Shown: in pieces, positions 42,271 to 51,411 of the stretch
How positions within the stretch are numbered: the first letter of the stretch is position 1
Layout of the letters: each line of letters starts with the position of its first letter
NCBI GenBank assembly: GCA_945869955.1
Contig: CAMBQP010000010.1
Location: forward strand, 1-51,411
DNA length: 51,411 bases
Reading direction: 5' to 3'
Origin: Schlesneria paludicola DSM 18645
Lineage (GTDB): Bacteria > Planctomycetota > Planctomycetia > Planctomycetales > Planctomycetaceae
Notes under the pieces: generated by a model
What the model was told of the DNA's origin: nothing
Seen by the model: the letters and a program-made list of their open reading frames with translations, nothing else
Database searches by the model: none
Program-made: the position numbers and the translations under genes

Positions 42271-43383
42271 ATGCAATTGACCTGCCAGCGAAACTCATTG
42301 ACGGCGGCATTTCAAACAGTGGCTGGAGTCGTTCCGACTCGCACGACCAAAGACATTTTGAAGAACGTCAAACTTCAAGTCGGCGGCGGTAAGGCAACTT
42401 TGATCGGGAACGATAGTGAAATCGGGATGCGTTGCGATGTACCCGATATCGAATCCGACTCGCGCGGCGAGGCCTTGCTCCCCACCTCACGCGTGCTCGC
42501 CGTGCTGCGAGAGCTCAGCGATGATGTTGTGAAACTCGAAGTCACCGCCGATGCAACCTGGATTCGTTGCGGCTACAGCGAATTTCGCTTGTCTGCCGAA
42601 GACCCTGCCGATTTTCCGGAAGTGGCGACGTTTGACGAGTCGGATTATTTTGTGGTTCCGGCTGCGGCACTGCGGATGATGATTCGCCGAACGATTTTTG
42701 CCACCGACAGCGAGAGCACTCGTTATGCACTCGGCGGAATCCAGATGGAACTGGGGCTGGATCGATTAACACTCGCCGCCACCGATAGTCGTCGCTTGGC
42801 GGTCGTGAGCTGTGCTTCGAGTGTCGTCGGCAGGCCCGAGGTTCCTGCTGTCTCTCCCGTGATCCCCTCGAAGGCGATGGGGCTGATCGAAAAGTGTCTT
42901 GGGGATGGGACTGGTGAGGCACACATCGCCCTGCATCTCAATGATATTGTTGTCCGTTGCCAGGGAACGACCGTCGCCAGTCAGCTGGTGCAAGGCCGGT
43001 TCCCGGATTACCGCAAGGTTGTTCCCGATGCCTACACCGCGACGATCGACATGGTCGTGGCTCCCTTCTTTTCTGCGGTCCGTCAGGCAATGATCGTGAC
43101 CAATGAAGAGAGCCGCGGGGTTGATTTTGTCTTCAACAAAGGAACACTCAAACTCAACAGCCAGGCGGCAGAGATTGGTCAATCCAAAATCGAGATGCCG
43201 ATCGCTTACGATGGACCGGAAATGACGATTACGTTTGATCCACGCTACGTGGCCGATTTTCTCAAGGTACTCGACGCGGGATCGCAGTTTCATCTCAAAT
43301 TAATCAGCCACGATGATCGAGCCGCTCTCACCACCGAGGACAATTACACCTATGTGGTGATGCCACTTTCGCGGGATCGGTAA
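42271..43383 (+). CDS. dnaN: DNA polymerase III beta clamp
   Basis: The 370-residue protein has the length and motifs of the sliding clamp that tethers DNA polymerase III: MQLTCQRNSLTAAFQTVAGV, NVKLQVGGGKATLIGNDSEI, SRVLAVLRELSDD, TDSESTRYALGGIQMEL, LTLAATDSRRLAVVSC and, in the third domain, GSQFHLKLISHDDRAAL and a final YTYVVMPLSR, close to the usual YVxMPxR/L end. The ATG at 42271 is preceded by a possible -10 element TAAAAT at about 42255. It leads the dnaN-dciA-gyrB cluster. dnaA is not in the window, and recF, which often follows dnaN, is absent. Confidence 0.95.
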   Translation: MQLTCQRNSLTAAFQTVAGVVPTRTTKDILKNVKLQVGGGKATLIGNDSEIGMRCDVPDIESDSRGEALLPTSRVLAVLRELSDDVVKLEVTADATWIRCGYSEFRLSAEDPADFPEVATFDESDYFVVPAAALRMMIRRTIFATDSESTRYALGGIQMELGLDRLTLAATDSRRLAVVSCASSVVGRPEVPAVSPVIPSKAMGLIEKCLGDGTGEAHIALHLNDIVVRCQGTTVASQLVQGRFPDYRKVVPDAYTATIDMVVAPFFSAVRQAMIVTNEESRGVDFVFNKGTLKLNSQAAEIGQSKIEMPIAYDGPEMTITFDPRYVADFLKVLDAGSQFHLKLISHDDRAALTTEDNYTYVVMPLSRDR

Positions 43384-43490
43384 GCCACGGAATCAACCCC
43401 AATCACAGTAGACGTTTTGTCAGGCCTCGCAAGAAAATCCATCGTGCGTGCAAAAGTCGATGATCCCGATTCGCTCGGTTTCCCGTTCGA

Positions 43491-43531
43491 CTGAAAACTG
43501 AAAACTGAAAACTGAAAACTGAAAACTGAAC
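43491..43531. repeat. CTGAAAA heptad array upstream of dciA
   Basis: Five exact CTGAAAA units (43491-43525) plus CTGAA fill the bases directly before the dciA start at 43534. The complement is CAGTTTT, so this is the same CAGTTNN heptad family as at 24106-24149. The ribosome-site region of dciA is made of the repeat. Confidence 0.95.
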
Positions 43532-43533
43532 GC

Positions 43534-46534
<3,001 letters not shown>

Positions 46535-46563
46535 GTCGGGTCGCGATGCCAGAGGACTCTGCG

Positions 46564-46601
46564 GGGACTTGCGGGCTGATTCGATCTGGCCCACAAGTCC
46601 C
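46564..46601. terminator. Hairpin downstream of gyrB
   Basis: GGGACTTGCGGGC (46564-46576) pairs with GCCCACAAGTCCC (46589-46601), 12 of 13 positions, with a 12-base loop. It lies 30 bp after the gyrB stop. No T-run follows, so it may be a Rho-assisted terminator or an mRNA end-protecting structure. Confidence 0.5.
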
Positions 46602-46892
46602 TGTACATAGGTCGCGGGTGAAAATGAAGCGAATGTCAGCGATATACGGGGATTTTGCTCTTCAAAGGGGCCGAAAAGCAGGGTTCAGCAAATGATTTTC
46701 AAGAATTTTTCAATCTGAACATTTAACAGTTGCATTCTGTCGCGAAAATTGCAACAACAATCTTACTGCTCAAGATTCACCTTCCCTAGTTGAACATTTC
46801 CCTTGCGACTGAAACGTGCTCGTCGAAGCGGTTCCGTAACCGGCATCACGTTCCCTGAATTCACTCCTCGAACACACACATCCCAAACTATT
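46602..46892. other. Leader region between gyrB and rho, AT-richer than its surroundings
   Basis: The stretch 46676-46800 is richer in A/T than the flanking genes and probably holds the rho promoter. I cannot fix the -35 and -10 boxes. The rho reading frame is open from 46803 (TTG), but residues before 46893 show no conserved domain. Confidence 0.4.
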
Positions 46893-48425
46893 ATGAACAT
46901 GAAGCCCCGACCATCGTATCCGCGCACCACATCGGCGACACCTTCGTCTCCGCCTGGATGGGATCTTCCTGACGCCGGTCCCCTTTCGTCTTCGATGGGA
47001 CGCGGCGAGGCGCCGATCACGCGTGAGTCGTCACAGCACCGCGAGCCTGCTCCGGCCCCCGTTCAGCCTGCGGTCGTGGCCCCGATCATTGATGTGGAAG
47101 ATGACGATGCCAGTCATTTTGTCGCGGATGGACGTTACGAAGAAATCAAGCGGGGCGGATCAGATATTCACATCGCCGAATTGCAGCGGCTGACGATGAA
47201 GGATCTGATTGTCCTTGCCAAAAAAGAAAATATTTCCGAGTACACTGGCCTGAAGAAGCAGGACCTCATTTTCAAGATCCTCAAAGAGCGGACGAAAATG
47301 AATGGCCTGATGTTCGGAGAAGGGACGTTAGAAATCCTGCCAGATGGTTTCGGGTTCCTGCGTGCCGCAGACTACCATTACCTCCCCTGTCCCGACGACA
47401 TCTATGTTTCGCCGAGCCAAATTCGCCGGTTTGGTCTGAGAAACGGGGCCATGGTCGCGGGTCAAATTCGACCGCCGAAAGAGAACGAGCGCTACTTTGC
47501 CCTGCTGCGCGTCGAAGCGATCAACAATGAAGATCCGAATCTGCTGACGGAAAAAGTCTTTTTTGACGATTTGACACCACTCCATCCGACACGTCGGTTG
47601 AAGCTTTGCAGTGACCCGAATGAGCTGAGCACACGCGTGGTCGACATGGTCGCCCCGATTGGGATGGGCCAGCGCGGACTGATCGTGTCCCCCCCCAAAG
47701 CCGGGAAAACGATCCTGCTGCAAAAACTTGCCAAAGCGGTGCTGGCAGCCGACCCCGATGTCTATGTCATCATGCTGTTGATTGATGAACGACCAGAAGA
47801 AGTGACCGACATGGAGCGGCAGGTCAAAGGCAAAAACTGCGAAGTCATTAGCAGCACCTTCGATGAACCACCCAGCCGACATATTCAAGTTTCGGAAATG
47901 GTCATCGAAAAGGCCAAACGGATGGTGGAATATGGTCAGCACGTGGTCATTTTCCTCGATTCGATTACGCGGTTGGCTCGCGCCTGGAATACCGAGTGTC
48001 CTCATTCGGGCAAAATTTTGACTGGTGGTGTCGATGCCAATGCCTTGCAGCATCCTAAACGCTTCTTCGGTGCCGCTCGGAATGTCGAAGAGGGTGGCAG
48101 TCTAACGATTGTTGCCACTGCTTTGGTCGACACTGGCAGCAAGATGGACGATGTCATCTTCGAAGAATTCAAGGGGACCGGTAATACCGAACTTCATCTG
48201 GACCGCCGCATGGTCGAAAAACGGATCTGGCCGGCGATTGATGTTAATAAATCGGGCACACGTCGCGAAGAGCTGTTATTGACCGAAGACGAACTCCGTC
48301 GGATCTGGCTGCTCCGTCGCGTGCTGAACGACATGAACCCGGTCGAGGCGATGGAACTGCTGACCAGCCGCATGCGTCGTACGAAAAATAACGAAGAGTT
48401 CCTCATGACCATGAACCTTAACTGA
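46893..48425 (+). CDS. rho: Transcription termination factor Rho
   Basis: With the ATG at 46893 the protein has 510 residues; a TTG at 46803 would add 30. The first 75 residues are Pro/Ser/Thr-rich. The Rho-N helix bundle follows ([18 protein letters not shown]), then the RNA-binding cold-shock-like domain ([37 protein letters not shown]). The RecA-type motor has the Walker [17 protein letters not shown] (about 265-280), then [19 protein letters not shown] and [17 protein letters not shown], and [22 protein letters not shown]. Rho is an RNA helicase that ends transcription. It follows gyrB and precedes ribH and nusB, another termination factor. Confidence 0.96.
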   Translation: MNMKPRPSYPRTTSATPSSPPGWDLPDAGPLSSSMGRGEAPITRESSQHREPAPAPVQPAVVAPIIDVEDDDASHFVADGRYEEIKRGGSDIHIAELQRLTMKDLIVLAKKENISEYTGLKKQDLIFKILKERTKMNGLMFGEGTLEILPDGFGFLRAADYHYLPCPDDIYVSPSQIRRFGLRNGAMVAGQIRPPKENERYFALLRVEAINNEDPNLLTEKVFFDDLTPLHPTRRLKLCSDPNELSTRVVDMVAPIGMGQRGLIVSPPKAGKTILLQKLAKAVLAADPDVYVIMLLIDERPEEVTDMERQVKGKNCEVISSTFDEPPSRHIQVSEMVIEKAKRMVEYGQHVVIFLDSITRLARAWNTECPHSGKILTGGVDANALQHPKRFFGAARNVEEGGSLTIVATALVDTGSKMDDVIFEEFKGTGNTELHLDRRMVEKRIWPAIDVNKSGTRREELLLTEDELRRIWLLRRVLNDMNPVEAMELLTSRMRRTKNNEEFLMTMNLN

Positions 48426-48483
48426 TCGAGGTTTTTTTGGTCTCGGCGGTCGACCTGAAACGCGGTTTGCGGAATCAGGCTCG

Positions 48484-48530
48484 GTTTGCTGTATAAATCG
48501 CTGTTTGCTGAATAAAAACTGCTTACTGAA
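48484..48530. repeat. Degenerate 19-bp-period repeat between rho and ribH
   Basis: GTTTGCTGTATAAA (48484-48497) and GTTTGCTGAATAAA (48503-48516) differ at one base and are 19 bp apart; CTGCTTACTGAAT follows as a diverged third unit. A T7 run (GAGGTTTTTTTGG) lies just after the rho stop, but no clear hairpin precedes it. Confidence 0.75.
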
Positions 48531-48571
48531 TTTGTTCCGAATCGAATTGTCTTCATCCCTGGATTTTGTTG

Positions 48572-49051
48572 ATGCCAAACTTTGTGGAAGGAAATCTGCT
48601 TGCCAGCCCGGTTCAAGTCGCGATCGTTGTGTCCCGATTTAACGATCTGGTGACCGAGCGACTGTTGGCGGGAGCGGTGGATACGTTTCGTCGTCATGGT
48701 ATCACGGACGACATGATCACCGTGGTCCGCGTTCCCGGCTCGTTCGAGATCCCCCTGATTGCCAAACGCCTCGCCGACAGTGGCAAGTTTGCCGCCGTTG
48801 TTTGCCTGGGAGCGGTGATTCAGGGTGAGACCTCGCACCACGAATACATCAATCACCCCATGGCGGCCGCGATTATGCAGACCGCGCTTTCCAGCGGGAT
48901 TCCTGTGACGTTTGGTGTGCTGACTTGCCAATCGATGGACCAGGCGCTGGATCGTGCGGGGGGCAAGGCGGGCAATAAGGGAATTGAAGCCTCACTGGCG
49001 GCGATCGAGATGATCAATCTGCTGACGCAAATGAAATCTCAAGGCCTTTGA
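48572..49051 (+). CDS. ribH: 6,7-dimethyl-8-ribityllumazine synthase
   Basis: The 159-residue protein has the normal length and motifs of lumazine synthase, the penultimate enzyme of riboflavin synthesis: [57 protein letters not shown] (active-site His pair), [20 protein letters not shown] and [13 protein letters not shown]. It usually forms 60-mer or pentameric shells. The ATG at 48572 is chosen over an in-frame TTG two codons earlier. No other rib genes and no FMN-riboswitch motif are seen here. ribH followed by nusB is a widespread gene order. Confidence 0.96.
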   Translation: MPNFVEGNLLASPVQVAIVVSRFNDLVTERLLAGAVDTFRRHGITDDMITVVRVPGSFEIPLIAKRLADSGKFAAVVCLGAVIQGETSHHEYINHPMAAAIMQTALSSGIPVTFGVLTCQSMDQALDRAGGKAGNKGIEASLAAIEMINLLTQMKSQGL

Positions 49052-49077
49052 TGATGCGTAATCACTCGTCTCTGATC

Positions 49078-49110
49078 TCTGAAAACTGAAAACTAATTTC
49101 TAAAAACTGT
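49078..49110. repeat. Short remnant of the CTGAAAA heptad array
   Basis: CTGAAAACTGAAAACT followed by a diverged TAAAAACTG lies in the ribH-nusB gap. It matches the arrays at 43491 and, on the complement, 24106. Confidence 0.75.
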
Positions 49111-49148
49111 GTCTCGGTCCTCGCTTTCGCCCTCCTTTGAGCTGCTGT

Positions 49149-49664
49149 ATGTCACCCCGCCGTCATCAAGCCCGTGAAGTTGTTTTGCAGATGTTGTTTC
49201 AGAAAGATCTGAACCCGGATGTGACGGATAAAATGATCCGTGAGCAGGTACAGGAATTACTCGAAGACAACGAACCACTTTGTCGGTTTGCCTGGGGACT
49301 TTATTCCGGAACGATCCAGTCGCGCAAGGCGATCGATCAGAAAATTGAATCGATTGCCGCACACTGGAAGCTTAGCCGAATGCCACCCACCGACCGCAAT
49401 GCGATTCGGCTGGGGGCGTACGAACTGATCTATACGGATACTCCTCACCCCGTGGTGATTGACGAGGCTTTAGAGCTGGCCAAGAGTTTTGGGACCGCGA
49501 ATTCCGCCTCATTCGTCAACGGCGTACTCGACAAATTGGTCCCGGAATCCAAACGAAAACCGATCGCCGCCGCCGTACCGGAACCGGTTCCTGCAGAGGA
49601 ACCAGTGGACGCCGAGCCTGTCACCACAGCTGCCGAGCCTGTCACCACAGCCTCAGTTGACTGA
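49149..49664 (+). CDS. nusB: Transcription antitermination protein NusB
   Basis: From the ATG at 49149 the product has 171 residues. [20 protein letters not shown] at the start, [20 protein letters not shown] in the middle and [20 protein letters not shown] then [20 protein letters not shown] are the conserved NusB motifs. With NusE/S10 it binds boxA RNA and promotes antitermination of rRNA operons. Normal NusB has about 140 residues; here a Pro/Ala/Glu/Thr-rich tail of about 30 residues follows, including the duplicated AEPVTTA. It is 97 bp after ribH and converges on the P-type ATPase gene. Confidence 0.95.
   Translation: MSPRRHQAREVVLQMLFQKDLNPDVTDKMIREQVQELLEDNEPLCRFAWGLYSGTIQSRKAIDQKIESIAAHWKLSRMPPTDRNAIRLGAYELIYTDTPHPVVIDEALELAKSFGTANSASFVNGVLDKLVPESKRKPIAAAVPEPVPAEEPVDAEPVTTAAEPVTTASVD
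49611..49652 (+). repeat. 21-bp tandem duplication in the nusB 3' end
   Basis: Two 21-bp units (49611-49631 and 49632-49652), each starting GCCGAGCCTGTCACCACAGC, differ at the final base and encode AEPVTTA twice. They end twelve bases before the nusB stop. Confidence 0.92.
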
Positions 49665-49717
49665 AACTGTATTGTCCCGTTTGGGGTTGTCCTTGCTTTC
49701 GGTGTGCTTGGTGTGGG

Positions 49718-51411
49718 TCAATTCCGCTCGTTGCGGCCTCGTAGCGGAATCGTTCTCAGCCGCAGGGCATTGGCAATCACTGACACGGAACTGAGACTCA
49801 TCGCTACCGCCGCAAACATGGGGTCCAGGGTGATGCCCCACCACGGATAAAGCACCCCCGCCGCGATCGGAATCCCGATCGCGTTATAAGCAAATGCAAA
49901 CCCAATGTTCTGGCGGATGTTTGTCGATACACGGCGGCTGAGTCGAATTGCGTCGGGAATCCCCCGCAAATCGGGATGCACCAGAATCACTCCGGCCGAT
50001 TGCTTGGCGATGTCGGTCCCTGTCCCCAGGGACAGACCGACATCGGCTGCGGCCAATGCAGGGGCATCATTGATTCCATCACCCGCCATCGCCACGAACT
50101 CGCCCCGTTGGCGTGCGGCATTGATGATCGACAGCTTGTCAGCGGGCTTCAAACCCGCATGCGTTTCGTCGTTACCCAGACCTAACTCGGCAGCAATCCG
50201 CTGCGCCGATGCGGGATGATCCCCCGTCAGAATTCCCCGGCGAATCTTCATCGACTGCAAATCCTGCAGGCTTTGCCGGGCCGTCTCACGCAATCGGTCC
50301 GCAAACTGAAGCTCACCAATCAACTGACCGTCGACCGAGACACTCGCTGACATGAGTGAGGTCCGGATGGCAGACGTGGCATCGAACGAGGTATCGGACC
50401 GGGCCTCAGACGAGGTCCCGACATCCCGTCGCCCCACCTGAATCTGCCTCCCATCGAGTTCGCCCGAGACACCCATTCCGGGAATCGCCTGAAAATGGGT
50501 GGCAGCACCCCGCTTCAGTCCCGCCACGTTCGCCGCGTCCATGACGGCTCGGGCGAGCGGGTGTTCGCTGAATTGTTCCACCGCCGCCGCGAACGCCAGC
50601 ACGTCGTCTGCGGTCGAGCCCGGCTGCGGTATCGTGGCAATCACGGTGGGACGCCCTTCGGTCAACGTTCCGGTCTTATCGAAAAAGAGGGTGTCGATAC
50701 GGCCAAGCTGTTCCAGCGATTCTGCATCGCGAAACAAAATCCCCTCGCGGGCCCCGCGTCCCATGCCGACCGTGATGGCCATTGGGGTGGCCAGCCCCAA
50801 TGCGCACGGGCACGCAATGATCAGCACCGCGACGGCGTTGGTGAGTGCTTGATTCCATTCTGGCTGTGGCCCCAGCATCAGCCAGGCGAAAAACGTGATG
50901 ATTGACACAGCAACCACCATGGGAACAAACCAGCCTGAGACCTGATCTGCCAGACGTTGGGCCGGAGCACGGCTCCGCTGTGCTTTGGCGACCAGATCGA
51001 CAATCTGAGACAACAAGGTCGACCGGCCCACCCGTTCTGCCCGCATCAAAAACGTACCGGTATGGTTCATCGTACCGCCGATAACCGCGTCTCCCTGATG
51101 CTTCGAAACCGGCATCGGTTCGCCGGTGAGCATCGACTCATCAATCGTGGTCAGGACGATGTTTTCCCGCAACGGGGATGGCACGGAATTCGACGCCGAT
51201 ACTGGTTCTCGCAACGTTTCGGCCAGTACCGTTCCATTAACTACCGTTCCATCCACCGGGACACGTTCGCCGGGGCGGACGCGGAGCAGGCTGCCGGTTG
51301 AGATCTCTGCGAGCGAGACTTCGGTTTCGACTCCTTCGTGAACCAGATGCGCTGTGGGTGGAACCAGTTCCATCAGCTCACGAATGGCCTGTCCGGTTCG
51401 CCTGCGCGCGG
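49718..51411 (-). CDS. copA: Heavy-metal (copper-type) P1B-type ATPase, N-terminal part cut by window edge
   Basis: The reverse strand is open from the right edge (51411) to the stop at 49718, about 564 codons; the heavy-metal-binding domain and first helices lie outside. Seen are the actuator domain (VDGTVVNG, then IDESMLTGEPMPVSKHQGD), the membrane metal site IIACPCALGLATPMAI (CPC), the phosphorylation site FFDKTGTLTEGRP, EQFSEHPLARAV (HP motif), and the hinge GDGINDAPALAAADVG. These are the hallmarks of CopA/HMA-type exporters, with Cu+ or Ag+ most likely for a CPC motif. A stretch of about 25 extra residues interrupts the actuator domain between VVNGTV and IDESM. It converges with nusB across 53 bp. 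Confidence 0.92.
   Translation of the reverse strand, partial: ARRRTGQAIRELMELVPPTAHLVHEGVETEVSLAEISTGSLLRVRPGERVPVDGTVVNGTVLAETLREPVSASNSVPSPLRENIVLTTIDESMLTGEPMPVSKHQGDAVIGGTMNHTGTFLMRAERVGRSTLLSQIVDLVAKAQRSRAPAQRLADQVSGWFVPMVVAVSIITFFAWLMLGPQPEWNQALTNAVAVLIIACPCALGLATPMAITVGMGRGAREGILFRDAESLEQLGRIDTLFFDKTGTLTEGRPTVIATIPQPGSTADDVLAFAAAVEQFSEHPLARAVMDAANVAGLKRGAATHFQAIPGMGVSGELDGRQIQVGRRDVGTSSEARSDTSFDATSAIRTSLMSASVSVDGQLIGELQFADRLRETARQSLQDLQSMKIRRGILTGDHPASAQRIAAELGLGNDETHAGLKPADKLSIINAARQRGEFVAMAGDGINDAPALAAADVGLSLGTGTDIAKQSAGVILVHPDLRGIPDAIRLSRRVSTNIRQNIGFAFAYNAIGIPIAAGVLYPWWGITLDPMFAAVAMSLSSVSVIANALRLRTIPLRGRNERN

Noticed and set aside
47328..48053. Minus-strand frame of 241 codons inside rho
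   Set aside because: Antisense to the conserved Rho motor domain, with no motif of its own.
48426..48571. FMN riboswitch before ribH
   Set aside because: The conserved FMN-element strings are absent; only a degenerate repeat is seen.

Overview
The window looks like a piece of a planctomycete chromosome, probably order Planctomycetales (Schlesneria/Planctomicrobium-like is a guess). The grounds are moderate-to-high GC, two DUF1501 proteins, a DUF1549/DUF1553 protein with cytochrome-like CxxCH motifs, PPC and SASA (sialate O-acetylesterase-like) secreted proteins, a planctomycete-style J-like domain, and an orphan ExbD beside a membrane-anchored squalene-cyclase-like toroid. I see no rRNA, tRNA, CRISPR array, prophage or insertion sequence.

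Layout. 1-530 (-) is the N-terminal part of an ethanolamine ammonia-lyase large subunit (EutB) carrying a Tat-like signal. 530-1151 is a repeat-rich spacer. 1152-5940 (+) holds DUF1501, a TolB-like propeller, a secreted HExxH peptidase and a zinc-ribbon membrane protein. 6000-8822 (-) is a lid-less Hsp70 followed by a membrane J-like/GspE-N protein. 9486-12833 (+) holds a tethered FlgG-like rod protein, an HSL-type esterase and adenylate kinase. A sugar-binding lipoprotein (-) is followed by pirin and DoxX (+). 15676-21880 (+) is a block of four exported proteins (DUF1549/1553, DUF1501, PPC, double SASA). It is separated by a long hairpin from serine O-acetyltransferase (-). Next come a CPBP protease (+), a SWIM/SNF2 helicase (-), and the ExbD plus toroid pair (-). 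30660-33172 (+) holds a PQQ-type propeller and a membrane-tethered Gfo/Idh-like protein. Then come a haloalkane-dehalogenase-like hydrolase, TatC with a large insertion, and a cytochrome P450 (all -).

From 37869 the window is nearly all plus strand and core metabolism or information processing: pckA, a Gfo/Idh oxidoreductase, a ribose-type ABC permease, dnaN, dciA (DUF721), gyrB, rho, ribH and nusB. It ends in a convergent, edge-truncated copper-type P-type ATPase. The dnaN-dciA-gyrB order resembles an origin-proximal cluster lacking dnaA and recF; no clear DnaA-box cluster is visible.

Features that stand out. (1) Many small tandem duplications of unrelated sequence (periods 13-21 bp) sit on or next to stop codons. 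(2) A CAGTTNN heptad array recurs in three gene borders. (3) A REP-like hairpin core recurs at two loci with different outer arms. (4) Several familiar proteins have unusual architecture: Hsp70 without lid next to a J-like domain without HPD, FlgG with a membrane-anchored N-terminal extension, TatC with about 100 extra residues, a Gfo/Idh protein with two C-terminal membrane helices, a SASA protein whose second domain has lost its catalytic Ser, and an EutB with a Tat signal. All family assignments are from reading translated sequence and remembered family motifs; no database search was run.
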